Of a DNA stretch of 64,000 nt, positions 53,637 through 64,000 are shown in pieces. Position 1 is the stretch's first letter. Every line of letters starts with the position of its first letter. The notes beneath the pieces are model-generated. The model was not told where the DNA came from. It did no database searches and worked only from the letters and a program-made list of their open reading frames with translations. Origin of the DNA: Cyathus striatus (taxonomy: Eukaryota > Basidiomycota > Agaricomycetes > Agaricales > Nidulariaceae); the NCBI GenBank assembly GCA_025738555.1, contig JAOVFP010000007.1, forward strand, positions 4,712,001 to 4,776,000, in the 5' to 3' direction. Position numbers and translations under genes: made by a program.

Positions 53637-54722
53637 CTCAATATATAGTATCATGCTCAATGCATAGTGTCACACTCAACCCTTAGTGTCACGCTTAATG
53701 CAGAGTGTCACACTCAATGCTTAGTGTCACACTCAATGCTTAGTATCACACTCAACACTTAGTATCACGCTTAACCCTTTAGTGTCACACTCAACACTTA
53801 GTGTCATGCTTAACCCTCAGTGTCACACTCAACCCATAGTGTCACACTCAATGCTTAGTATCACACTCAACACTTAGTATCACACTTAACCCTTTAGTGT
53901 CACACTCAACACTTAGTGTCACACTCAACACTTAGTGTCACACTTAACCCCTAGTGTCACACTCAACCCATAGTGTCACACTCAATGCTTAGTGTCACAC
54001 TCAACCCTTAGTGTCACGCTTAACCCTTAGTGTCACGCTAAATGCTTAGTGTCACACTCAACCCTTAGTGTCACACTCAATCCTTAGTGTCACACTCAAC
54101 CCTTAGTGTCACACTCAATCCTTAGTGTCACACTCAACCCTTAGTGTCACACTTAATGCAGAGTGTCACACTTATTGCATAGTGTCACACTCAATGCTTA
54201 GTGTCATGCTCAACACATAGTGTCACACTCAACCCCTAGTGTCACACTCAACACATAGTGTCACACTCAATGCTTAGTGTCATGCTCAACCCCTAGTGTC
54301 ACACTCAACACTCAGTGTCACACTCAACACTCAGTGTCACACTCAACCCATAGTGTCACACTCAATGCTTAGTGTCACGCTTAATGCAGAGTGTCACACT
54401 CAACCCCTAGTGTCACACTCAATGCTTAGTGTCACGCTTAATGCAGAGTGTCACACTCAACCCCTAGTGTCACACTCAATGCTTAGTGTCACGCTTAATG
54501 CAGAGTGTCACACTCAACCCCTAGTGTCACACTCAATGCTTAGTGTCACACTCAATGTATAGTGTCACACTTAACCCTTAGTATCACACTCAACACTTAA
54601 TATCACAATCAATGTATAGTGTCATGCTTAAACGTTAGTGTCACGCTTAACCCTTAGTGTCACACTTAACCCTTAGTGTCACGCTTAATGGAGAGTGTCA
54701 CACTTAGTGCTTAGTATCACAC
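53637..54722 (+). repeat. 19-bp satellite array with a 57-bp higher-order unit
   Basis: About 57 copies of a 19-bp unit AGTGTCACACTCAAYSCTT-like. Within 54361-54535 three-unit blocks of 57 bp repeat almost perfectly about three times, a higher-order repeat. The 88-codon ORF here is an artefact of 57 = 3x19. Confidence 0.9.
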
Positions 54723-54759
54723 AATTTTCTATTCTAATTTTCTATAAGGAAATAAGTAT

Positions 54760-54990
54760 AATAAGATTCTGTACAGAATCTGTACAGAATTTTTCAGGTC
54801 TGTAATGCGGAATTCTGCGGAATCCGCACGGAATTTTTGATTCTGTGCAGAATCTGTGCAGAATCTGTACAGACCCAAAAAAACCTCTGCCAAAAAAAAA
54901 AAAATCTGTGCAGATTCCGCACAGATTCCGAAAATTCCGTACGGATTCCGCACGGATTCCGCGCGGATCTGTACAGAACACCTGGCTAAG
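54760..54990. repeat. Palindromic GGATTCCGTACGG-type repeat, right block
   Basis: Same family as 53340-53590, including the shared phrase CCGAAAATTCCGTACGGAT, and an A13-type run near 54891. Outside the two blocks lie 37-bp imperfect direct repeats (53284-53320 and 55037-55073, 32 of 37 identical). Confidence 0.7.
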
Positions 54991-55892
54991 TGTAAAGAGC
55001 TCGTCACAGGCCAAGTTCTAAGCAAACCTAGCAAAGCCCCACAGTTCATCACCCATTTACAGTCTTTACTGTACATCCTATATCATAGGAGTTTGCAGGA
55101 ATACATACAATCAGTATCCCTCGACCCCCAGGTGCTAGGTACAAATAAAGTCACTTCCTGCCAAACACCTAAGGTATCTATTACCTTGAACGACAACGCT
55201 TTAACATGTTTGTCTAGTAATGGGATTCAGGCTCTTCTATTGACCACTCTGCATTGATGATTCAGCAATAGCCACATTTCTGAGGTGCAGCACATTTGTC
55301 ATGTTTTTGAGATGCATGATGTGTTTTTCATGCATGTTGTGTTTGTCAAGCACATTGCAACTTTTTTGCAAATGTCACACTTTCCAATCATATGAGATTC
55401 ATCAGTCTCTACAACTATTGAAATTGCCATCCATGGCAGTGGAGTAAGTATCTAATGGTACAGAGTGAATTACAAATACAGAGGAAACAATATGTACTTG
55501 TAGAATTGGAAGACTTAACATGGAAAATGACAATCAGAAAGTTGTGGAATTGAGGTAGTAATAAGAAACTAGAATGAAAGATGTAGAGTGTTTATGTAGT
55601 TGGAGTCTTACCACTATTGACAGAGCATGAGATATTTGAAAATGAGATGGTATGAGAAGTTTTATAATCAGGTCTAGAGATGTAATGAAATGACATAGTA
55701 AAAACTATAATGGTTTGTCTGGATATGAGAGATGATGAGGTTATAAAAGATCTACATATGTATGACAAATGTGAAAGAATGGTGAATATGTGATTTCACA
55801 TCACATCAAATTCACATATATCAGTCATTAGATGGTCATGATTCTTGTTTCAACTATTGGTTATTCTTATATCTTTAAAACACATAGTCTTG

Positions 55893-56833
55893 GCTACCCA
55901 TCTGTTGACACTTGTCCAAATCAGGATTTGAGAACATCAACATCTGGGAAATAACGGACAGGTTTGGGAGGGGTATGCATTCAGTGTTCTTGGGCTCATT
56001 AGCTACCTTTCCACACGCCTTTTACTCGCATTACTAAGCATTGTAATGCATCAATTTCTTTCATGTCTTTGCTTTTCTCCTTCTTTATCCACTGTTCCTG
56101 CTTACGAATACTGTTTCTCTTGTATTCAACTGATATATCTTTTATTTCCAATGGTGCTCTAGTTTTGAAGTCTGTTGGAGTCTTATTTCGATGAAATAGC
56201 ATTAAAACTTGCAATAAACTACCATTAAGTAATGTGACATCTCCTAGGGCTCCCAACTCCAGTATACCAGAGCTAAGCATGTAAATTTTGAGTTTAATTT
56301 CTCATGCAATCTATACAAGAGCATGATAATGACTTGGTCTATGCTCTTGAGTAGTTTTGTTATGAACATGTGTTATATCTGCTAGGTGTCAGAAGAGGTG
56401 TGTTTTTACTTTTCCATTGGCATCTCTTACCAACTCAATTAACTTCACCATCTTATTGTGTGTTAAGTACTAACATTAAGTTGAAATAAGGAGAATAAAG
56501 TTCTCTATCTAAATATTTTGTCAACTACTGTTTTCTACTGATAAGTATTCCTACATTGTTAAAGTTATTTCACATACATACACTACTAGAATAATTATCA
56601 AATGGATACCAATAATTTTTGTAAGAGGAAACAGCGAATACAAGAGGAGAAAAGTGAAGACATGAAAGAAATTGATGCATTACAATGCTTAGTAATGCGA
56701 GTAAAAGGCATGTGGAAAGGTAGCTAATGAGCCCAAGAACACCAAATGCATACCCCTCCAAAACCTGTCCATTATTTCCCAGATGTTGATGTTCTCAAAT
56801 CCTGATTTGGACAAGCGTCAACGGATGGGTAGC
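55893..56833. mobile_element. Inverted-repeat element with about 220-bp arms
   Basis: 55893-56110 and 56612-56833 are reverse complements over about 220 bp with few differences (for example CAAATCAGGATTTGAGAACA against its complement). Both arms carry the same coding-like end, DMKEIDALQCLVMRVKG, WKGS, stop. On the minus strand the left arm continues an open frame of 93 codons (55999-56280). It could be a MITE-like element or an inverted duplication of a gene 3' end. No transposase. Confidence 0.65.
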
Positions 56834-57224
56834 TGAGACCACAAAATACATTATAGAGTTACATATATGCTTACTCTATATGATTACATGACACTTCTAC
56901 ACTGTCATATGTGTTTCAATTCTCTGACATGTGTGATTTTGCTCTTTTAGTATCAGTATGTATTCATACATATGAAAACCACCTCCTGTACTTCTCTACA
57001 CTTTCTTGTGCTGTGGCCATTACTTAATTGCTTTTCTATTCTTTGGTTTAGTATTCACTGAAGGCCTCTGCCTTTTTTTCTCTCTTGCCTAAAACAACTT
57101 ACTATTACTTCTCCATAGTCATGTGCAGTATTGTTATTGACAGGATCTGTGAGAAGTATAGAAACATTTTCATTATAGACTTGTTGGAATCCCATCAACA
57201 TGTTACAATCATGTGACAAACATG

Positions 57225-57600
57225 TTAAAGCGTGACAAATGTGACGAGTGTGATGCACAAGAAATATGTGAAGCATGGGAATGATGTGATAAATGTGACA
57301 TGCACGGATGCGTGACAAATGTAATGCACAGGAAATATGTGGAGTGCAGGAATGATGTGACAAATATGACACATGTGGATGCATGACAAATGTAATGCAT
57401 GGGAATGATGTGACAAGTATGATGTGTGTGATGCGCAGGAAATATGTGAAGCATGGGATTGATGTGACAAATGTGACATGTGTGGATGTGTGACAAATGT
57501 AGTGTGCGGGAAGTATGTGGAGCACAGGAATGATGTGACAAATCACCATTTATAATAGGCCTACAATAGTAATATACACTTCAAATTAACCAATGATTTG
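57225..57600 (-). repeat. Lone foldback-type arm
   Basis: Degenerate GTGACAAATGTGAC / GGAATGATGTGAC units followed by ATAGGCCTACAATAGTAATA and CACTTCAAATTAACCAATGAT. This is the same order and orientation as the right arm at 39640-40048. No partner arm is nearby. Confidence 0.55.
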
Positions 57601-57719
57601 GTTATGAATATGTCAGATTTGAATGTTTGGGAGAAACTGGATAGTGAAATAATTGGTGTGTTTGCTAAAAAATATTTATTGATTGTAAAATACTAATAAA
57701 TAAATTGCATATTAGAGGC

Positions 57720-58960
57720 CACATTTGCTGGGCTCACAGCAGACACATATAATCACTATAACATCTCCATGGAGGGGGTTTACACCAATGGCATTCCAGA
57801 GAAGATTCAATTTGTTTTTTCTTGCAAAGTGGACCCCAACAATCATAAAGATCATTACCAAGATTGCCAAAAATCATGATGGCACTGGAAATATAGTTAC
57901 CAGGTTGAAACAGTGTAATGAATGACTTCAGAAATGTGCTCTTGCACAGGATATTGATGAAGACACAATTCCATTCTCTGAGGTAGCCCTCCATACCCTG
58001 ATTGCCTTGCACTGTGCAGCTAGCAATTGACCCATTAACATCATTAATGACAAGTATTACCAGCTGCAAGTCAACATGTTGCATCCAGGAACAAAGTTAC
58101 CATCAGATAGGACTGTTCAGCAAGACACACTCAGGCTTTTTCAGAAAATTTCACTTCATGTAAAAGATTATTTTTTGGTGGGCGCATTTATTATTAAATT
58201 TATTTATTTCTACATCTAATAAAATATTAGAAACATGATAAAGTATTTCATGCAGTTCTTGATGGTTGGACAGCACCAATTACTGTTACATATCTTGGAC
58301 TTGTGATAATTTGGTATGAGGATGGACAAATTTTCCGAGCTATTCTTGATTTCATTCAGTATGTTTATTGTAAATTTAAATTTAACATTAATAACATATT
58401 TATTTAGTTTGGAACAAGCTCATAAAGCTGATTATTTGGCAAAAACAGTTGCTGAATGCTTAAAGCAATTTGGAATATCTCACCTTGTAAGTAAAACTAT
58501 TTGTTATTACTGGCATCATACTGATATACACAAGCTTTTATCCATTGGGATGGATAATGCTAGCAATTGCAGTAAACTTGCTAAGATTCTCCCAAGATAT
58601 ATTCCAACATTTCAAGAGACAAATTCCTGAGTATGCTGTATGGCTCATATCTTCAATCTCATTGCAAAAGTGAGCATAAAAATTCATTATATTTATTTTA
58701 ATCTAATACATGAATTTATACAGATGTACACTACATTCTTTTTCAAGAAGAGAGCTGGAAGAAAGAATGCAGCAGTGTCAAGTGATGAACTTGTTATAGA
58801 TGATGAACAAGAGGAGGATACAGCAGTGCAGGAGGAAATGGACATTGATGATGAGGTATTAGCTAATGATAATGGTTATGAAACTTATAACCATGCAGTG
58901 ATTGGTCCTATTTGTGACCAAGCTGACACCAATAACAATGCCCCTCACCATTGATTTGGA
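57720..58960 (+). pseudogene. hAT-family transposase, decayed
   Basis: Coding remains with introns and stops: EVALHTLIALHCAAS, KYYQLQVNMLHPGTKLPSD, FHAVLDGWTAPITVTYLGLV, IIWYEDGQIFRAILDFIQ, LEQAHKADYLAKTVAECLKQ, GMDNASNCSKLAKILPRYIP, AHIFNLIAK, then an acidic segment DDEQEEDTAVQEEMDIDDE. The DGWTAP and DNASNC motifs are typical of fungal hAT transposases. The C-terminal dimerisation region is absent and the 3' side abuts gypsy sequence. Confidence 0.8.
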
Positions 58961-59099
58961 GGGTGCAGCTATGCACACCAGGTGCCCATGAAAGCAACCT
59001 GAACCTGCAGAAACAGGCTGACCCAAAATGTTGAAAGAGTTTGCAAAATGTATGAAAGGCTGCATCATTCTTAAAGGCCCTACAGAATGATGGGAGGGC

Positions 59100-62076
59100 A
59101 TGAGTACTGCAGAAGACACTGAACCTGCAATACAACATACTGAGAAAGAACCAACTGAACAAAGTCCACCAATACACAATTCCAAAACACTCAAACTTAC
59201 CAATTATGAACCCAGTGACAATGTCTTCCTTTCCACAGCACCTACATTACTAGACACAATTAGCAAAGGAATGGAGGGCACAAACTTACTTAACTTACTT
59301 AAAGGATGATACCAAGAAGACAAGTCCTTCACAGATATATTAGAAAAACCCAAAGGGTACAAAAACTGAGCAATGGCAGAAGTGCCAGGGAACTAGTAAT
59401 AGCTGAAGCACATTCAATATTAGCACACTTAGGTGCTAGAAAAACAATAACATACCTTACAGATTATGTATGGTGGAAAGATATAATCAAAGACATACAG
59501 GCATACTGTGATACCTGTATGACATGCAGACAGAGTAAACCAAACCACCAGAAACCCCTAGGATTACTGAACCCCCTCAAGATCCCCACTAAGCCCTGGG
59601 GATCTATAGAAATAGACTTCATTGGACTGTTACCACCATCAGAGGACAGAGATGGTACTTACAATGAAATAATGGTAATAATAGACTTACTAACAGGTAT
59701 GGTACACTTATTACCAAGCCATGCTAACTATAAAGCAAAAGAAATAGCAGAATTAGTATTTGCAGAAGTATACAAACACCATGGCTTACCAAAAAACATA
59801 GTAAGCAATAGGGATGTACTCTTTATGAGTATATTCTGGAGGACTTTGCATGAATTAATAGGAACAAAACTAAGGATGTCAAGTGCTTACCATCCACAAT
59901 CCAACAGCACAACTGAATGCACAAACAAAACTATTACAACAATGATCAGAACATCTATATCAACTAAACAAAAGGATTGGGTTAGCAGACTGCCTGCAGT
60001 TGAGTTCACAATAAACTCAGCTTGTTCAGAAATGACTGGATATGCACCATTCTTCCTAAACACAGGAAGAATGCTGAGGTCATTCATATGGGAAACCCAA
60101 GACAAGTCTGAACACATTGGCATAAGAATGTTCACACAATGACTTAAAAACACAATAATGTCAGCTCACAACAGCATCCTATACCACAGACTAAAACAAG
60201 TCAGAACAGCCAACAGAAAGAGACAGTGGTCACCTATCACTACCAAAGACATGGTATATGTCTCCATGGAACACATCACAATACCTAAAGGATTAGCCAG
60301 AAAGTTTGTACCCAAATTCATAGGCCCCTACAAAGTATTGAAAGACTTTGAGAACAACTCTTACCAGTTGGACTTACCAGTGACAATGAAGAAGAGAGGA
60401 ATACACAACATATTCCATGCCTTGGTACTATGCATATATGTGCCAAATGATGACCAGCTTTTCCCTGGATGCCTTGACAACCAAATCTGGAATCTTGATG
60501 ACATGGATCATGAGCCTGAGTGGGCCATTGACATAATTAAAGATCACTCTGGATCAAAGAAAGAGGCACACTTTCTAATACAATGGAAAGCTGGGGACTC
60601 CTCCTGGCTCCCCTATGACAAAATAGATCACTTAAATGCTCTACAAGAATACTTTGACAAACTAGGGATCAAAGATATATTAGAATTGCTGCCCAGCACT
60701 GGAGTAATACCAGATGAAGCTCAAATATCTTTAGGTCACCTATATATAACTGACCAATCCTCTCCATCAGACCCTTCACCCCATTCTCTCACACTAAAAT
60801 CTCACAAAATCTTATTTGGTCAAGATCGAATTACCAAAATGTCTACAAACAATGAAGTTCAATCTTCTTCTTCACCCTCACTAGAAAACAATGCACATCT
60901 GGGTACTCCCTTAGTAATCAACAAGGGAGTGGACAAACTTACTCTGGACAATGACATACCTATGGAAGACAGTGTGCCACTTATCTTCCTACATAGATTA
61001 TATACTCACCTAAAAGCAATGGCATTACTAGCCTCCCAAATTGAGGACACACAATCCACCATAGCCAAATGTTCAGTGCCAGAAACAAACCAAGGCACCA
61101 CAATGGCTGGTACATCTATTCATGCAGCACCTACTCATGAAATTGTACACTCACTGCCTCGAATCCCTAAAGTAACTTCCCCCCCAAACCCAGTGACCAA
61201 TACACCAACATCCACTATGCCACTGATTCATAGCCTCATTGCACCTCAGCCACCCTTGAACTCCAGTACCCCCACTCCTATTCCAGTCTCCTTCAGTGTG
61301 TCTTATGTACACAATGAGGAACTTAGGATTTCATCAGCACAACTGAAATTCACAGACTCAGGAGTATGAAGCTTCCTGGATAACACTAACATTGATATCT
61401 GGTTCATTAAAGATAATCATGGGAATGTCTTCTCAGTTGACCCTTACACAGTTATCTCTTACCTCAAGTTTGACTCCCTCATCTGTCACTGTAAGAGTTG
61501 GGTTAAGGTTTACAGTAGTACATAAGTAGACTCGCTTACATTACCACTCTTTAGTCTTTCTTACCATCATCCCTATGCCTGTGTAGCTAGTTTCTCCCTA
61601 TAGAACTGGTCTTATGCACTTGGGACTGAGGAAGGCTCACCCTGTAGAGGATTAAACCTCTACAGTCACAAAAAATGGGGACCTATACCTCTTGGCTACC
61701 AAGACTTTGTGACCATCTTCAATACCCATTCAGAATCTGGAAGCAAATTCATTACATTCAATCCAGACTTTAACCAATGGGTATTGCCTTCACCAGCTGC
61801 AAGCAGACCTGGCAGCATCAGAATCCAAGACACTCACAAGAAAACAGACCCACATATTTACAACCAATTGCAGAACCTGTGACTCATATTACCCAATAGT
61901 ACTCTCAATGAAGAATGACTCAGCATTATGGAACAATGCTTTTACAAGTCCAGCATAACATTGAGGACAGTTCTCAACCTCATAAAAAAACACACTATGA
62001 TCCTTACCCAACTCATGGCAACAAGAAAGGGAATGGACAACCCCATCCCCTTATTTTATAATCATCTGTTATCCTA
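59100..62076 (+). pseudogene. pol: Ty3/gypsy pol (RNase H linker, integrase, chromodomain-like) plus long 3' extension, decayed
   Basis: A 5'-truncated element of a different gypsy lineage. It starts in the RNase H-integrase linker (SKGMEGTNLLNLLKG), then HHCC integrase (AHSILAHLG, CDTCMTCRQSK), core IEIDFIG, and SNRDVLF where the second catalytic Asp is now Asn, then TTECTNKTI with Glu kept, and a chromodomain-like end (EWAIDIIKDHSG, AHFLIQWKAGDSSWLPYDKI). There is a frameshift near 59375 and a TGA at 60140-60142. The same frame continues past the chromodomain for over 400 codons to about 62076, with at least five stops, many at former CGA or CAA/CAG codons, so the family carries an extra 3' protein region. 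Confidence 0.85.
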
Positions 62077-62094
62077 ACTGATGAGGAGGGCATA

Positions 62095-62330
62095 TGTAGC
62101 AGTTCTGTGACTTACTAGTTACAGATTAGTAAAGTCCAATCTCATGTGACTTTACTGCCATATACCTCTTCCCCTCTATATACATATACCATGCCATCTT
62201 GCTCATCTTTATTCCTGTAGTAGATAGTTATTCCAGTAGTGTACAGCCTCTCTAGTCTACAGGTATATAAACCCCTAGGTAGTCCTGTACCCTTCTCTCC
62301 AGGTTTTTGTTGAGATTATCTTATCTCGAC
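62095..62330 (+). repeat. 3' LTR of the 59-62 kb gypsy element (end uncertain)
   Basis: Begins TGTAGCAGTTCTGTGACT after a purine-rich tract (GATGAGGAGGGCATA). It contains a TATATAAACCCC motif near 62269 and a TATCTCGACA sequence ending near 62330 that could be the LTR end. The 5' LTR is missing, so the right boundary cannot be fixed. Confidence 0.5.
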
Positions 62331-62743
62331 AAAGCGGATCTTATCTTATCATGGAACTCCGTAGCACATACTAGAACCTTCTAGTAAGTTTATTCTTAGG
62401 TAGATGTAATTATAGTAGCACTATATATGGTACTGCTGTACTCAACAGCATAACAGCTTTACAGCTTTATTTACAGCAGTAGTTATTTATATACACCTCT
62501 TGTACAGTATATAAACCCCCCAGTTTCACTGGATAATAATAAGGAAGTCTTATACTCCTTTCTAGTTGCTCTAAGCCTCTATATACTGTACTAACACAAT
62601 CAATTTGGCACCCTTCACAGTGCATTACATTCCAAACCCATAGATACATCTGGCACTTCAAGATTTTAGGCATTACATATTGTAATTTTTGGCATGTCAG
62701 GTATTTTTATCACTACATGTAGCTTTAAAATTAAAGCAATGTT

Positions 62744-62838
62744 GTCTAGTGGATAAATGGTACAATAAGCAATGTTTTTATGATGAATTTTGCTTGTAGT
62801 GTCATATGACTGATGGTTCAAATCCTTGCAGTGCACAA
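62744..62838 (+). ncRNA. tRNA-derived SINE-like head
   Basis: Box-A-like GTCTAGTGGATAAATGG at 62744-62760 and box B GGTTCAAATCC at 62815-62825, followed by TTGCAGTGCACA. Spacing suits a pol III promoter of a tRNA-derived SINE. Paired stems of a real tRNA are not preserved, so it is not called a tRNA gene. Confidence 0.4.
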
Positions 62839-62849
62839 TTATATTACTT

Positions 62850-64000
62850 CTTTGAATATTGTAACCAGTTGTTGGCCATTAAAGCACAAGCCTTGAATAC
62901 TTATTCAATTAAGTACTATGTATGATTACAGCTTAAATACCATCCTACTGTGACAGCACTGGCTGGCACTGGTGCTATGTTGCCGGGTGCAAGCAGTATA
63001 ATGTGTGATCAATGGACATTTTTTCAATTTTTTGACCTAAGACCCAACAACTCAACTATGGCAGCACATTACAATGGCTCTGTTGAGTCTTGCGATGAGA
63101 GTAGTTAGTTTAGTAAATACTTAGAATAGTATTTCCTAATATATTCATAAACCCAATATCCCGAGGTGTAGATTCAGTAAGTTCAAGGGGTGCAATGATT
63201 TCAATTTCAAATATAGAACAAATTATTTATAGATCAGTTTAACTTGGTTTTATTTTCAGAATGCATCAAGGTATTCAAAATTCAAGGTATTCAGATTTCA
63301 ATTCAGCAAACTCAGTATGTAATTCAGTGTCAAAACGTCTCATAAATAATTCTGATTCTTGTCTGTATACCACCCTATCTGTGGGGGGAAGAATGCCTGG
63401 CAGTTCCTGCTGTTTCATTCCCTCATCACTCATCTATATACATTTATGGACATATCTAGCTATGGATTGGGTCTATACTAATTACTAATTTTATTCCTAG
63501 GTTTCTCTGTGGTTCTAGCCCAGCCATTGCTGCAACCAATTGCATGCACACATGCATGTGTGTCTATGTCACAACAGGCACCCATGTGGGTGGTGCATTG
63601 ATCTGTTTCCATTACAGGCATTGCTTATATCATCAAGTGCATGTGGCACATCAGTATTGCAACAAAACGCCATCACTGCTCATGCTCCTCATACTGCTTA
63701 TCTTTCTCTTCTCATGATCTGTGCATGGGTTGCACATGGTCTACTGGCTTCATTCTGTGCATAGCTAGTGCACTGTCTGCTTAGCTTTGTACAGGTTCTT
63801 GTGTTCTGGGCTTAGTCTAGGGTTCTGGCTCTGTTTTCAACTCTGCACATTTCTGGTTGGTCTGTTATTCTGAGGGCTCATCATAATGAATATGGGGATC
63901 TATCTGGTGCTAGTAAGTGCTAAATGACTTCAGTATTTTTGAAAGAAAGTGGTATGTATTTGTTTAAAGTGTTTTAAAACCAGTACTAACATGGAGTTTT
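62850..64000. other. Old repetitive DNA, no gene
   Basis: It includes a stretch near 63180-63330 loosely similar to the 19948/22130 family (GTTCAAGGGGTGCAATG, CAGATTTCAATTCAG). Only short ORFs without recognisable content. Confidence 0.4.

Noticed and set aside
54296..54562. 88-codon ORF with 19-residue repeats
   Set aside because: Translation of the 57-bp higher-order satellite. There is no start context and no coding constraint.
53637..54722. CRISPR-like array
   Set aside because: Units are contiguous 19-bp repeats without unique spacers, and the genome is eukaryotic.
57055..57549. 164-codon His/Cys-rich ORF resembling a metal-binding protein
   Set aside because: It reads through the degenerate foldback satellite. 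His and Cys arise from CAC/CAT/TGT of the repeat.
62744..62838. Functional tRNA gene
   Set aside because: Boxes A and B are recognisable but acceptor, anticodon and T stems do not pair properly.

Overview
The window looks like a repeat-rich, AT-rich stretch of a filamentous fungal genome, most likely an Agaricomycete (mushroom-forming basidiomycete). The evidence is the short 45-75 bp GT-AG introns, a NACHT-type NLR gene, an alpha-type protein kinase gene of the kind common in these fungi, chromodomain Ty3/gypsy elements, a hAT transposase remnant and a retrocopied fungal G-protein alpha subunit. I cannot name the species. Almost all of the sequence is mobile or tandemly repeated DNA. The best candidate for a working host gene is the NLR at 15.8-18.1 kb.

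Layout: 1-0.74 kb hairpin-forming minisatellite; 1.25-2.3 kb T-rich degenerate tandem repeat, interrupted by gypsy element A (2297-9117, minus strand, 5-bp target duplication ACTTC) and resuming at 9.12 kb; 10.1-11.0 kb intronless G-alpha pseudogene; 12.2-15.6 kb unusually CpG-rich DNA with two unassigned ORFs; 15.8-18.1 kb NLR gene; 18.1-24.3 kb old dispersed repeats with a solo LTR at 22.56-23.22 kb; 24286-31122 gypsy element B (minus strand, target duplication ATTGC, apparently intact); 31.1-33.8 kb old repeats; 33.78-36.6 kb decayed gypsy element C (plus strand); 36.8-40.05 kb a foldback-like inverted-repeat element whose arms are satellite arrays; 40.1-49.7 kb a composite region in which an alpha-kinase gene and a decayed DDE integrase gene are divergently arranged between about 490-bp inverted repeats; 49.9-55 kb a series of minisatellites and satellites; 55.9-56.8 kb an inverted-repeat element; 57.2-57.6 kb a lone foldback arm; 57.7-59.0 kb hAT pseudogene; 59.1-62.1 kb decayed gypsy pol with a long extra 3' region and the start of its LTR; 62.7 kb a tRNA-like/SINE-like remnant.

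Elements A and B give the richest biology. Their genome order is LTR - self-priming PBS - structured leader - ATG-less leader ORF - gag - (-1 frameshift signal) - pol with chromodomain - a 50-codon membrane-protein ORF - polypurine tract - LTR. Three features stand out. The 11-base PBS is exactly complementary to the predicted RNA 5' end, and it covaries in the diverged element C. The gag/pol junction holds a GGGTTTT slip site followed by a 6-base spacer and a hairpin. The small membrane ORF in the env position differs between A and B almost only at synonymous sites. I did not recognise this last ORF from any described chromovirus, and it is my main candidate for something new.

CpG decay marks the window. 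All five differences within the two LTR pairs are CpG transitions, older elements carry many CGA-to-TGA stops, and variants inside the foldback satellite are largely CpG versus TpG/CpA. This fits past cytosine methylation of repeats. All comparisons were made by eye from the sequence. No alignment program, database search or expression data was used.
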